A DNA stretch of 39,554 bases from Candidatus Anaerobiospirillum pullicola (GCA_018884035.1 JAHLFE010000131.1:1-39554); one strand, 5' to 3'. Counted from the first letter of the stretch, positions 16,794-25,340 are shown. Made by a program: numbers and translations. Notes: generated by a model from the letters alone, not told the origin.

Positions 16794-17075
16794 ATGCCTT
16801 TACAGTACAAGTTTAACGAAGTCCTCGATTTTCCTTGTGATCAGCACCTGCGCATCATTGTCCTCACAGAAGACTCCCAACCACAGCGCTTAATTGACAA
16901 CATTAATGAGCTCATGCCAGAGAGCACTGATGTCGACAGTATTATCGACTCCAAGCTCTCGGCTAATGGCAAGTACACCTCCTACAACTTACGTGTACGC
17001 TTCCAGTCTGCTGAGCAGATGGAGATGCTCTATCGTGAGTTGCCAAAGCAGGACTTTGTGAAGCACCTGCTCTAA
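16794..17075 (+). CDS. ybeD: YbeD-like DUF493 protein
   Basis: This small ACT-like cytoplasmic protein of 93 residues belongs to the DUF493/UPF0250 family. E. coli YbeD is 87 aa and shares the opening NE-L-FP segment, a central G-Y-S stretch and a C-terminal LY-EL-K-D-V-LL pattern. The molecular function is not firmly known; conserved placement between dacA and lipB suggests a link to envelope or lipoate metabolism. AAGGA about 12 nt before the ATG supports the start. lipB, the usual next gene, is absent here; a sanA-like gene follows instead. Confidence 0.9.
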   Translation: MPLQYKFNEVLDFPCDQHLRIIVLTEDSQPQRLIDNINELMPESTDVDSIIDSKLSANGKYTSYNLRVRFQSAEQMEMLYRELPKQDFVKHLL

Positions 17076-17138
17076 GGTGCAGTTGTTTCAGGGCTTAGTG
17101 GATAGGCTTCCCTTTCACTCCGTTTAGAGGGACAAAAG

Positions 17139-18056
17139 TTGGCACAGCGTAAGACTTCACGCGAGAACAGCAACGGCTTTGAACGTGAGTTTGGCAACTT
17201 CTTTGGCATATTGTGCTACCTCTTTGTGCTGGCCATTCTGTGCTTCATGATCTTTGTGGTCTTAGCCCTGTTCCGCATCTCCAGCTTCACCTTTGACACC
17301 TACAATAGTGTCAATGAGATTCCTTATAACGAAGTGGGCCTGCTTTTAGGCACCTCTTCGCTCACCTCTGATGGTTCGAGCAATCAGTTCTTTGTCAATC
17401 GCATTCGTGCGGCAACGCAGCTGTACGAGCAAGGCAAGATTGACTACATCTTAGTCTCAGGTGACAACCGCCATCTCTCCTACAATGAGCCACGGCAGAT
17501 GATGAATGCCCTGTTGCGGGCGGGCGTCCCACGGGAGCGCATTGTGGCTGACTTTGCAGGCTTTTCCACCATTGATTCGGTAGCGCGTGCCTCCAAGGTC
17601 TTTATGCTGCGTGATGTCACCATTATTTCCCAAGAGTTTCAAAACGAGCGGGCGCTTTTTATTGCGCACAACGAGGGCATGAATGCTATTGGCTTTAATG
17701 CCTTGGATCCCACCTCGAAATGGGCGCACTTTGGCGTGTACTTTAGAGAGATCTTTGCCCGTCTCAAGTGCATCTTAGATGTGTACTTCCTCAACACGCA
17801 GCCGACCTTTTTAGGTGAGCCGATTCAGATTGGCACCAGCCCGCTGCCAAAAGAGCCGAGCAACCCGCCAAAGCACGCGACGTCGCGGCCAAAGCAGCCC
17901 TCGGCTGCGGCCTTTGCGCTGAAGCACCCACATCAAGCGACGCTGATCGCTAAAGAGCAAAGCGACGCAGCGATTATCCTGAAGCAGCAGAACGTGGCCT
18001 TACAGCACTTAGAGCAAGTGGTACAGCGCGATCAGGGTGGCTTGACGCAGCAGTAA
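17139..18056 (+). CDS. sanA: SanA-like membrane protein (DUF218/ElyC-SanA-YdcF family)
   Basis: SanA contributes to envelope barrier function; E. coli mutants become vancomycin-sensitive at high temperature. The 305-aa protein has one N-terminal transmembrane helix (about 24-46), followed by the DUF218 fold. SanA signatures are VGLLLGTSSL, YILVSGDNRHLSYNEP, VPRERIVADFAGFSTIDSV, IISQEFQNERALFIA and LNTQPTFLGEPI. The last 70 residues are a Pro/Lys/Ala/Gln-rich extension absent from the 239-aa E. coli protein. The start is TTG, supported by AGAGGGA 6 nt upstream; no in-frame ATG precedes the membrane helix. It sits 63 bp after ybeD and may be co-transcribed with it. Confidence 0.88.
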   Translation: MAQRKTSRENSNGFEREFGNFFGILCYLFVLAILCFMIFVVLALFRISSFTFDTYNSVNEIPYNEVGLLLGTSSLTSDGSSNQFFVNRIRAATQLYEQGKIDYILVSGDNRHLSYNEPRQMMNALLRAGVPRERIVADFAGFSTIDSVARASKVFMLRDVTIISQEFQNERALFIAHNEGMNAIGFNALDPTSKWAHFGVYFREIFARLKCILDVYFLNTQPTFLGEPIQIGTSPLPKEPSNPPKHATSRPKQPSAAAFALKHPHQATLIAKEQSDAAIILKQQNVALQHLEQVVQRDQGGLTQQ

Positions 18057-18071
18057 TACTCAGACATTCCG

Positions 18072-18190
18072 CTGCGTGTGGTGGATACTAAAAACAGCAG
18101 TGTCACTGTGATCAAGCATGTGCGCCGCTGTAATGACACTTGGATTGACCAACCTTGCGGTATTGTTGTTTCTCTATCCACCACACGCAG
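18072..18190 (-). repeat. Dispersed repeat family 2, copy 2 (perfect 16-bp inverted ends)
   Basis: CTGCGTGTGGTGGATA at 18072-18087 is an exact reverse complement of 18175-18190, giving a 119-bp element. Read on the minus strand, its interior keeps GGTTGGTCA and CATGCTTGATC, as in the other copies. It fills the gap between the convergent genes sanA and lpxM, where the hairpin could help end transcription. No obvious target-site duplication was seen. Confidence 0.8.
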
Positions 18191-18311
18191 AGGCTGGACG
18201 GAGCCAAAGTAGCTGTGAGGAGCTTGTACGGCTAACGACAAAGCCAAGTCACAACAGCGCCTAACGCTCGCTCGATGCACTCCGCAGCTTCCCCTCACCC
18301 AGCACGCTCTG

Positions 18312-19691
18312 TTACGCTCCCTGCTTACATACTGTTGCTGCTCTGCTATGATCTGCAGCTGCTTGCTGCTTTGCCTTGAGGCCAGCCACTATCGGCGCAT
18401 AATCCACTGGTGGCTGATAGTTCTTCTCATTGACCATGAGTGGCTCTAATAACGGCTCACGGCGATGAGCGTAGTCAATGACGTGATCCACCTTACGGCC
18501 ATGGCTATTCTCGTAAATGTCGACAAAGTAGCGCTTATCCGGCACCGTCTTAAAGATGCGTAGGAACCACATGTACTGCTCAGGAGCCGCCGCAATATCC
18601 TGCATAAAGATGTCAGTGATACGCTGCAAGTCCTCATCTAAGCCCTGCTCATTGTGCCCTGCACTACCCGCATTTTCCTGAGGAAAGTTGTCCACCGCCG
18701 TAAAGTGCAGCTCGTACATGGCGGTTTTGAGGTTATAGCAGCAGTACAGCACCAGCACTACCGCGTCAGTCACCTTCGCCATACGTGGCAGCGAACCCAC
18801 CATAGCCTTGGGCACGCCAAAGAAGTTCACAAAGTGGGCACTCTCAGGGCCTAAGTCCTCATCGCAGAGGAAGTAGCAGTGACGCCCCTGCTTTAAGGCT
18901 TTTAAGATCGAGCGAAAGCCTGCTTCACGAGTGTGAATGGTGCCACCAAAGGTAATGCGCTGGTAGTTTAAGAACCAATTAAAGACAGGGTTGTCCTGAT
19001 CATTGACCACCGCAAACATCGGCAGGCCACTAAAGGACAAATAAAGGCCACAGCGATCAAGGGCAAAGGTATGTGGCACGCAGAAGATAATCGGCTTCTT
19101 ACTCTGTAAGGCCCAGTCTAAGGCCTCCTGATTAAACACCTGCCAGCGGCGCTTGAGCATAAAGCGCGGTAAAAAGACGCTCTCACCATAAGAAAAGGCC
19201 GCAATGAGCGCCTGCAGCAGGATCTTACGGTAGAGAGTCTTGCACTCAGCATCGCTCTTTTCGGGAAAAGCAGTGTGCAGGTTCGCAAAGACAATGCGGC
19301 GAAAGCGAATATTGAGGTGCTGCAGCCCAAACGACAATAACCACGACAAGCCATCGCGGATACGGTTAGGGATGTAAGCGCAAACGGCCAGTAAGCCTAA
19401 AGCTAGCCATGATCCCCAGTACTTTGGCCCCAAGAGCTGTCGCCATGCCTGCGGATCAAAACCCGCATGGGTTACGGTATCAGCTTTAGCCTTGGTCTTG
19501 GCTTGGGTTTTAGCCTGAGCAGAGTTTTTGGCCGCAGTGGTGTTATCTGCTGATGCTGCTGTAGGCGTAGCTTGAGACTCGGGGCTGGTAGTAGTAGTAG
19601 TAGCCGTAGTAGCAGTAGCATTAGCAGACGCAGTTGTCTCTGGTGTCTTTGCTGTAGATTGCGCGCGCGCATTTTCAGGTTTTGCTGCCAC
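18312..19691 (-). CDS. lpxM: Lipid A late acyltransferase LpxM (MsbB)
   Basis: LpxM adds the secondary acyl chain (myristate in E. coli) to Kdo2-lipid A at the inner membrane. The acyltransferase HX4D motif is HTFALD with His207 and Asp212. MsbB-type stretches include NQDNPVFNWF-like sequence at NDQDNPVFNWF, FGGTIHTREAG, LCDEDLGPE and PEQYMWFLRIFKTVPD. It has 459 residues against 323 in E. coli. The excess is mostly an Ala/Thr/Lys-rich, apparently disordered N-terminal extension of about 75 residues, plus a short C-terminal tail. The GTG start has GGAG 8 nt upstream; a start nearer the membrane anchor (about residue 90) cannot be excluded. It is convergent with sanA. Confidence 0.9.
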   Translation of the reverse strand: MAAKPENARAQSTAKTPETTASANATATTATTTTTSPESQATPTAASADNTTAAKNSAQAKTQAKTKAKADTVTHAGFDPQAWRQLLGPKYWGSWLALGLLAVCAYIPNRIRDGLSWLLSFGLQHLNIRFRRIVFANLHTAFPEKSDAECKTLYRKILLQALIAAFSYGESVFLPRFMLKRRWQVFNQEALDWALQSKKPIIFCVPHTFALDRCGLYLSFSGLPMFAVVNDQDNPVFNWFLNYQRITFGGTIHTREAGFRSILKALKQGRHCYFLCDEDLGPESAHFVNFFGVPKAMVGSLPRMAKVTDAVVLVLYCCYNLKTAMYELHFTAVDNFPQENAGSAGHNEQGLDEDLQRITDIFMQDIAAAPEQYMWFLRIFKTVPDKRYFVDIYENSHGRKVDHVIDYAHRREPLLEPLMVNEKNYQPPVDYAPIVAGLKAKQQAAADHSRAATVCKQGA

Positions 19692-20107
19692 TGCTCTTCT
19701 CCGCTACAAGATAAGACCATGCTCGTACCACCCTGTGCCTTAAGGCACAAGTACGACTGTGGAGCCATTGTAACAAAAGCCAAGCACTGGCTAAATGGCC
19801 CTATCTCTCAAAAGCAAGGAAGAACCAGCTATAAGGCCCCAACAGGCCCCAAAAAGACAGAGGCCATGCCACCGTGGGTAGCACAGCCTCTGTTTATGCG
19901 TTACGACTGACCTGCTTAGCAGCTTACTGACGAGAATATCCCCAAAAGCCAATCTCAAAGGAGGCAAGTGCCTACAAGCAGGTGTTTTACCCTGAGAGTA
20001 GGTGTTTGCTCAAGCGCTAATCTCGAGATAAGACGCCGTCAGGTGCTTTGCTGTTACCTCTGACCTGCTCTTTAGGTTCCGCGCTGCGCAGCAGGATGCA
20101 GTACGCC
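19692..20107. other. lpxM-transporter intergenic region
   Basis: No gene is supported. A repeat family 3 copy occupies 19929-20040. The left part carries the upstream region of lpxM, with no promoter I can place confidently. Confidence 0.45.
19929..20040 (-). repeat. Dispersed repeat family 3, copy 1
   Basis: Read on the minus strand it matches 25221-25340 at roughly 85% over the central 85 bp. Shared blocks include CTTATCTCGAGA, CTACTCTCAGGGTAAAACAC and TTGCCTCCTTTG. It is non-coding and lies downstream of the transporter ATPase gene. Confidence 0.7.
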
Positions 20108-20851
20108 TTAGAGAATCTTGTTTAAGAACTCTTGGGTACGCTGCTCCTGTGGATGCAGGAACACCTCATCAGGTGAGCCACTCTCTAAGATCTTGCCCCC
20201 ATCGACAAAGATCACACGGTCAGCTACTTCACGGGCAAAGCCCATTTCGTGCGTCACCACCATCATGGTCATACCCGACTCGGCCAGATTCTTCATTACG
20301 TCGAGAACTTCCTGCACCATCTCCGGATCCAAGGCCGAAGTCGGCTCATCAAAGAGCATGATCTTAGGGCGCATCGCCAGCGCGCGGGCAATAGCCACAC
20401 GCTGTTGCTGACCACCGGAGAGCTGAGCAGGGAAAGCATCCGCCTTGTTCTCTAAGCCCACACGCTTTAACAGCTCTAAGGCAATAGCCTCAGCTTCGCT
20501 CTCGGACTTCTGGCGTACCTTGATTTGCGCCAGCGTGATGTTCTTTAACACCGACATGTGGGGGAAAAGGTTAAAGTGCTGGAACACCATGCCCACTTCT
20601 GCACGAATGGTGTTGATATTGACGTCGCGAGTAATGTCCTGACCGTCAATGGTAATCAGGCCATCCGATGGCACCTCAAGGTAATTCACGCAGCGCAACA
20701 GCGTGCTCTTACCCGAGCCCGAGGGGCCAATTACCACCACCACTTCGCTCTTGGCGACGTCGAGATCGATGCCCTTTAAGATCTCCAAGGAACCGAATCT
20801 CTTGTGCAGATTGCGGATCTTAATCATTGGCTGTTCGGTTTCGGTTGCCAT
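20108..20851 (-). CDS. glnQ: Polar amino acid ABC transporter ATP-binding protein
   Basis: This cytoplasmic ATPase powers uptake of a polar amino acid. The 247-aa protein has every ABC motif: Walker [10 protein letters not shown] (42-50), Q-loop [11 protein letters not shown], signature LSGGQQQR, Walker [15 protein letters not shown] and the switch histidine [10 protein letters not shown]. It is closest in style to GlnQ/HisP; substrate specificity cannot be read from this subunit, so the symbol is by family. It follows the permease gene by 2 bp, so the two are one unit. The terminator of the operon was not identified; repeat family 3 lies just downstream. Confidence 0.92.
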   Translation of the reverse strand: MATETEQPMIKIRNLHKRFGSLEILKGIDLDVAKSEVVVVIGPSGSGKSTLLRCVNYLEVPSDGLITIDGQDITRDVNINTIRAEVGMVFQHFNLFPHMSVLKNITLAQIKVRQKSESEAEAIALELLKRVGLENKADAFPAQLSGGQQQRVAIARALAMRPKIMLFDEPTSALDPEMVQEVLDVMKNLAESGMTMMVVTHEMGFAREVADRVIFVDGGKILESGSPDEVFLHPQEQRTQEFLNKIL

Positions 20852-20853
20852 GG

Positions 20854-21510
20854 CTACTTAAACCTCTTTTCTAAGAAGGCCACAAAACGGGTGATGGTTA
20901 AGGTCATGATGAGGTAGATGATAGCCACTGCCGTCCAGATTTCCAGCGAACCGTAGGTGGAGGCAATCACCAGCTGCCCCTTACGTGTTAACTCCTCAAA
21001 GCCAATCACCGACACCAAGGACGAGTCCTTTAACATGGCAATGAATTCGTTACCCAGCTGTGGGATCGTGCGTCTAAAGGCCTGTGGCACCACGATATAA
21101 CGCATCGTCTGTGTCCAGCTCATACCTAAAGAGCGGCCCGCTTCCATCTGGCCCTTGTCGATCGATTGGATACCCGCACGGAAGATCTCCGCCACATAAG
21201 CACCGGAATTGATCGAGCAGGCTGCCACCGCCGCGACAAAAGGCTCAATGCGCATGCCTAAGATAATAGGCAATGCAAAGTAGATGATAAAGATCTGCAC
21301 GAGCAGTGGGGTGCCGCGGATAAAGTCGACGTAGATTTTGGCTGGGATGCGGATCCACGGATAACGAGCCAGCTCGCAGATGCCTACGAACAAACCAATA
21401 CAGGTACCAATGAACACCGAGACAGCGGTTATTTCAATGGTCACCAAGGCACCTACGCCCAGTAAGGGCAAGCTCTCGATGATGAGGGAAATGTCAAAAG
21501 GTATCGACAT
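20854..21510 (-). CDS. glnP: Polar amino acid ABC transporter permease
   Basis: This inner-membrane subunit of the HisM/GlnP type has 218 residues and about five transmembrane segments, and acts as a dimer with the adjacent ATPase. The N-terminus ([19 protein letters not shown]) and the [19 protein letters not shown] segment are family hallmarks. The cytoplasmic EAA loop is [20 protein letters not shown], which docks to the ATPase. Only one permease gene is present, consistent with a homodimer. The binding-protein genes lie 805 bp upstream, across a gap holding a repeat element and a terminator-like hairpin. Confidence 0.92.
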   Translation of the reverse strand: MSIPFDISLIIESLPLLGVGALVTIEITAVSVFIGTCIGLFVGICELARYPWIRIPAKIYVDFIRGTPLLVQIFIIYFALPIILGMRIEPFVAAVAACSINSGAYVAEIFRAGIQSIDKGQMEAGRSLGMSWTQTMRYIVVPQAFRRTIPQLGNEFIAMLKDSSLVSVIGFEELTRKGQLVIASTYGSLEIWTAVAIIYLIMTLTITRFVAFLEKRFK

Positions 21511-21615
21511 ACTTTAAACTCTGTAAACCGCGCACATGTAATCCCCCGCTCTGCGGTAATGTCCGCTGCCTCACGGCAGTAGAGAGTTGTGGGTCAGCAC
21601 GCCAATTACGCTCTT

Positions 21616-21659
21616 CAGAGCCTCTTCAGAGCCTCTTCAGAGCCTCTTCAGAGCCTCTT
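21616..21659. repeat. 11-bp tandem repeat, four exact copies
   Basis: CAGAGCCTCTT occurs four times without a mismatch, followed by a partial unit (AAGAGCACC). The period is one helical turn. It lies about 105-150 bp upstream of the permease start codon, so it could bear on its transcription; no factor is known. Confidence 0.85.
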
Positions 21660-21989
21660 AAGAGCACCTGAAAAGCAGGCTGGCTACTAACCATTCTTCT
21701 ACACAAGCGGCTTGTCTCTACGCTAAGCTTAGCTAAGGAAAGCAAAGCTACGCTCAAGAGCCAAGCGTGACAAAAGCGCAAGCCTTGTCAGCTTTGCAGC
21801 TATGCCCAGTGCTCTTACACTCAGGGAATTTATAAATCACGAGGAGGTGACGGCGATAAGGCCGCAGCCCTACCGAAAACAAAAGATCAGAAAAGGTGAT
21901 CTCCACACGATGTGGTCACTCGTGCAGTCCACAGCCTGATGGGGGAGAGATAGAGGAAGACGAGCTTGGAAGTGAGTCAGCAGCAGTAA

Positions 21990-22138
21990 GGAACGACTTA
22001 CTTAATAGATGACGGGATTTATGGCAATCATGCTTGCCTCACCTTCAGGAGGCTCAGGCTAGAACCACCTTTATCTGATGGTGTAGGGTGGTGCCAGAAC
22101 TCCCCCCTTTATCTGTCAGTGATTAGAGCACTCATTCC
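21990..22138. repeat. Dispersed palindromic repeat family 1, copy F
   Basis: The left end GGAACGACTTACTTAATAGA plus TGACGG and the right end CAGTGATTAGAGCACTCATT plus CC are inverted relative to each other, as in the other copies. It lies inside the transporter locus. Confidence 0.65.
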
Positions 22139-22231
22139 TAAGATGCGCTGTAAGCTCTTCAGGCCAGAGCTGCCAGTGACGCTGGTCGCCCCAGCCTGTA
22201 AAGGCGGCAGGAGACGCAAGCCCCTACCACT

Positions 22232-22277
22232 AAAAGAGCGCTCCCCTTAGCCACAGATGCTCGGCAGAACGCTCTTT
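22232..22277 (-). terminator. Terminator-like hairpin after the first binding protein
   Basis: On the minus strand AAAGAGCG pairs with CGCTCTTT across a roughly 30-nt internal region, and the 3' arm ends TTTT. It begins about 40 nt after the binding-protein stop. A partial terminator here would let the binding protein be made in excess over the membrane subunits, which is usual for such systems. Confidence 0.5.
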
Positions 22278-22315
22278 AATCTGTGATTAGCCCCAATGAG
22301 GATTAGTCCTGAGGA

Positions 22316-23095
22316 TTAGTCCTTTGGCGCTAACTTGAACCACTTCTGGTAAATCTGGTCGTAAGTGCCATTCTCACGAGCGTTCTTTAAGCCCGTATTG
22401 AGCTTCTCTAACAGCTCAGTGTTGCCCTTACGCACAGCAATACCATACTTCTCAGCAGTGAGCACCTCATTAATCTCGGTCACACCGTCAGAGGCGTTGC
22501 TCTGGCTTAAGAAGTACAGGTTAATTGGGCGGTCATTCACCACGCCCTCGCAACCACCTGCCTTTAACTCCATAAAAGCTTCTGGCTCGGTATTGAAAGC
22601 CTTGACCTTACCAGGGGACAGCTTCTCAGCGGTGAAGGCACCAGTGGAGCCGATCTGTGCGCATAAGGTCTGGCCCTTTAACGCATCGATGTTTGGATAC
22701 TTGGAGGCAGTGTCCTCACGAATCAAGACCGACAGGCCCGAGGTGTAGTAAGGATCAGTAAAATCCACACGCTCAGCACGCTCTGGGGTAATGGTCATTG
22801 CCGCAATAATGACGTCGATTTGCGAGGTCATAATGGCTGGGATCAGACCATCAAAAGGCATATTGATGACTTGCACGTCATCATAACCAGCCTCTTTACC
22901 GATAGCACGGATTAACTCGACATCAAAGCCAGTTAAGCTGCCGTCGTCGGCGGCAAATTCAAAAGGCGCATACGTAGCCTCAGTACCGACACGTAAGGTC
23001 TCAGCTTCGGCTGCGGAGGTAAAGGAAAAAGCAGCGCAGCTTACAGCGGCGGCACAAGCTACGGTCTTAAATAAGCCACCAATCTTTGACTTCAT
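22316..23095 (-). CDS. Periplasmic amino acid-binding protein (transporter SBP 1)
   Basis: This captures a polar amino acid in the periplasm for the downstream permease/ATPase pair. The 259-aa protein has a signal peptide ending near AAEAE, then the SBP_bac_3 fold: TLRVGTEATYAPFEF, TGFDVELIRAIGKEAG, MPFDGLIPAIMTSQIDVIIA, ERAERVDFTDPYY (ligand-binding Arg) and the final NGTYDQIYQKWF. Two cysteines (LCAQIG and GGCEG) could form a disulfide and are shared with the second binding protein. I chose ATG 23095 over TTG 23101 because GGAG is 7 nt upstream of it. The stop codon lies inside a 13-bp direct repeat (AGGACTAATCCTC twice). The ligand is not predictable by eye (glutamine, arginine/lysine or histidine types are all possible). 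Confidence 0.9.
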   Translation of the reverse strand: MKSKIGGLFKTVACAAAVSCAAFSFTSAAEAETLRVGTEATYAPFEFAADDGSLTGFDVELIRAIGKEAGYDDVQVINMPFDGLIPAIMTSQIDVIIAAMTITPERAERVDFTDPYYTSGLSVLIREDTASKYPNIDALKGQTLCAQIGSTGAFTAEKLSPGKVKAFNTEPEAFMELKAGGCEGVVNDRPINLYFLSQSNASDGVTEINEVLTAEKYGIAVRKGNTELLEKLNTGLKNARENGTYDQIYQKWFKLAPKD

Positions 23096-23530
23096 GCACA
23101 AACTCCGTCATGCGCTTCTTTGACCACCAAGACCGGTCTTACAAGACACCGACCTCTGGTCTTGGCGCCAATAATACAGGCACAGCCACCATCACGAACC
23201 TTAAGCGCGTCAGCTCGCAACTTCAGCAGCGTCAGGGTCAGCTTTGAGGCTGTCCCTTCTCTGCGAGACTGTGCCCCCTTAGGGCATACTTGACACTAAT
23301 TTTACAGCAAATGCCCTAATTAAGCCTAGCTTTCGCTGTTTACCGCGTTTCTAGAGGCAAAAATGTGAGACAGGGCGCATCATTACACGCACCTAAAACG
23401 CCACAGGCCACAGCCTCAACCCAAAGTTAAAGCTATGGCCTGTGTAGCTGCGATGCGATGCGTGGCAGCTAGCTAGTAGCTATCTAGCTAGCTAGCTAGC
23501 CAGCTGCGCAGCGCAGCTTAGAGTTGCTGA
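23096..23530. other. Gap between the two binding-protein genes
   Basis: It holds the leader of SBP 1 and, at its right end, a run of CTAG units and a GC-rich palindrome (23467-23519). No gene is supported. An AT-rich stretch near 23290-23330 may contain the SBP 1 promoter, but no good -35/-10 pair was found. Confidence 0.45.
23467..23519. repeat. CTAG-rich tandem repeat plus GC palindrome after SBP 2
   Basis: Six CTAG tetramers lie within 23469-23501, followed by AGCTGCGC-A-GCGCAGCT (23502-23518), an 8-bp palindrome with a single central base. CTAG is usually scarce in gammaproteobacterial DNA, so a cluster is notable. The palindrome begins 12 bp after the SBP 2 stop on the minus strand but has no T-tract. 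Confidence 0.7.
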
Positions 23531-24295
23531 CTACTTGCTGGTGTGAGCAAACCACTTGTCATAAATCTGCTGATAGGTGCCATTATCACGCAGTGCCTGT
23601 AAAGCGGTGTTGACCTTCTCTAGGAGCTCATCATTGCCCTTTGGTACGACCATGGCCATGTTCTCAGCATCGAGCAGCTCGTCAATCTCGTACATACCCT
23701 CAGAGCCTTGCGATGCCATGAAGTAGAGGTTGACTGGACGGTCGTTAACCATAGCCTCGCAGCCACCAGACTTTAACTCTAAGTAGCCGGCGTAAGCGTC
23801 GTTAAAGGTCTTAACGTTACCAGGGGAGAACTCCTCAGCCTTCATGGCCGAGACGGAGCCTAATTGCGCGCACAGGGTCTTACCACGTAAGGACTCCGTG
23901 TGAGGATACTTGCTCTGATCAGCAGCACGAATCACAAAGGTGATACCAGAGCGATAGTAAGGACTGCTGAAGTCCACGCGCTTGGCACGCTCCTCGGTCA
24001 CGGTAAAGGAGGCCACGGCCATGTCCACTTGCGAGGTTAAGATGGCAGGGATTAAACCATCAAATGGCATCTGCACCCACTCCACAGTAGCGCCCATTTC
24101 CTTAGCGACTGCATTCATGAGGTCAATGTCAAAGCCCACTAATTGACCGTTTTGGGTGAACTCAAACGGAGCATAGGCGGACTCAGTACCTACTCGCAAC
24201 ACGTCCTCGGCACAGGCTGCAGTACTAAAAGAGGCGGCAGCCAGCGACAGCATCGTGGCCCCAACAAGAGTCTTAACCTTATTTACTGAGAACAT
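23531..24295 (-). CDS. Periplasmic amino acid-binding protein (transporter SBP 2)
   Basis: This 254-aa protein is a clear paralogue of the neighbouring binding protein. Shared segments include RVGTE-YAPFEF, MPFDGLIPAI-TSQ-D, TLCAQ, VNDRP-NLYF and NGTY-QIY-KWF. The signal peptide is MFSVNKVKTLVGATMLSLAA, cleaved near AACAED. ATG 24295 is preferred over an upstream in-frame start at 24403 because it begins directly with the signal peptide and has GGAG 8 nt upstream. It is first in the minus-strand transporter locus and presumably feeds the same permease/ATPase, or lets that permease take a second ligand; the ligand is not known. Confidence 0.9.
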   Translation of the reverse strand: MFSVNKVKTLVGATMLSLAAASFSTAACAEDVLRVGTESAYAPFEFTQNGQLVGFDIDLMNAVAKEMGATVEWVQMPFDGLIPAILTSQVDMAVASFTVTEERAKRVDFSSPYYRSGITFVIRAADQSKYPHTESLRGKTLCAQLGSVSAMKAEEFSPGNVKTFNDAYAGYLELKSGGCEAMVNDRPVNLYFMASQGSEGMYEIDELLDAENMAMVVPKGNDELLEKVNTALQALRDNGTYQQIYDKWFAHTSK

Positions 24296-24844
24296 TACGT
24301 TTCTCCAAACCACTCCGAACTTGAGCTCACAGCACATAATGGCTGCAGGAGGAGAGCTCTTTTTGAAAGAAAAAGCTGATATGTATCGCTTTGGGGGATC
24401 CATTGTAGTGCACGGCGGCGGGAGTTACATGTATTTCTCTGCAGATGCGATTTTTACGCCCCAAAAAAGAGCAAAACACATGAAAAGCGGCATCCATTGC
24501 ACCCAAATAGTGATACTTTGCATTTCTTGCGGCAGCCCTGTGTCAGGCAGAGAAGTTAAGGGTAGGCAAGCGCAGCAGATAGAGCTTACAGCTGGGGCTT
24601 TGCGCTCTTGCTTGCTCTTGGTGTTGTGAGGGTGGATAGAGGATCACAGGCTGATGTAGGGCTCTTAGTGAGTCTAATGGTGGTGGATAAGGCGAGAGGT
24701 GCACCATAGATTAGCGCCGCAAGACAGCGTAACAGGGCACACTGGCAGCGGTGGCGGTGGTGCGGATGGCAGAGCAATAGAGCCCTGAGCTTTGGGCCCT
24801 GAGAGCTGTGGCAAATGGGGTTACGTGGCCAGAGCAGCTGTAGA

Positions 24845-24898
24845 GTAGCAGTAGCAGTAGCAGTAGCAGTAACAGTAACTGTAACAGTAACAGTAAGG
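24845..24898. repeat. CAGTAG/CAGTAA hexanucleotide microsatellite
   Basis: Repeated AGTAGC units change into AGTAAC units across about 54 bp and run straight into the end of repeat family 1 copy G. It is likely to be slippage-prone. It lies roughly 550 bp upstream of the SBP 2 start, so a regulatory role is doubtful. Confidence 0.8.
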
Positions 24899-25021
24899 AA
24901 CAGCTGACCTAATAGATACCTGCCTTTATGGCAACTATGCGCGCTCCAGCTTCAGGTAGGCTCGAGCTAGAACACTCTTTATCTCGAGGTGTTGAGCGTT
25001 ACCAACACCAACACTCATTCC
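24897..25021. repeat. Dispersed palindromic repeat family 1, copy G
   Basis: The left end GGAACAGCTGACCTAATAGA is near-identical to the inverted end of copy B; the right end is AACACTCATTCC. The interior contains GGCTCGAGC and TATCTCGAGGTG. The outermost bases (GTAAGGAAC) match copies E and F. Confidence 0.65.
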
Positions 25022-25220
25022 TGCATGCGGCAGCACTTATGAGATCACTCATGCCTAAGCGCTATGCCATAATGCAGCAGACATGGCAGCACCATACGGC
25101 ACGGCGTACCCAGCAGAAAGGCCTGCAAGGCCTTGGTATACGGCGAATATACGGCTATGAGGGCAAGCTGGCGTGCCTGTGCCTACTGACACCCAGCGTA
25201 GGTAACCTAAAAAGCGCCTA

Positions 25221-25340
25221 ACAGCGACTTATCTCGAGAGTAGCGCCGCAGCAAAAACCTACTCTCAGGGTAAAACACCTGCTTGTAAGCAGTTGCCTCC
25301 TTTGGGCTCTCCTGTGGAATTTGCTTTTTGGGGTACTCGC
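25221..25340 (+). repeat. Dispersed repeat family 3, copy 2
   Basis: This is the plus-strand partner of 19929-20040. It holds ACTTATCTCGAGAGTAGCGC, CTACTCTCAGGGTAAAACAC, CTGCTTGTAAGCAGTTGCC and a closing CTTTTTGGGGTACTCGC. It is non-coding. A 10-bp insertion relative to copy 1 lies before the closing block. Confidence 0.7.

Larger units (their letters stand above)
21511..22315. other. Binding protein-permease intergenic region
   Basis: This unusually long gap inside a transporter locus holds an 11-bp tandem repeat (21616-21659), repeat family 1 copy F (21990-22138) and a terminator-like hairpin (22232-22277). AGGAGG at 21842-21847 has no convincing frame behind it. No gene is supported. Confidence 0.55.

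Noticed and set aside
18072-18190. Simple intrinsic terminator between sanA and lpxM
   Set aside because: The long inverted ends and interior match three other copies elsewhere, so it is better described as a dispersed element, though it may also terminate transcription.
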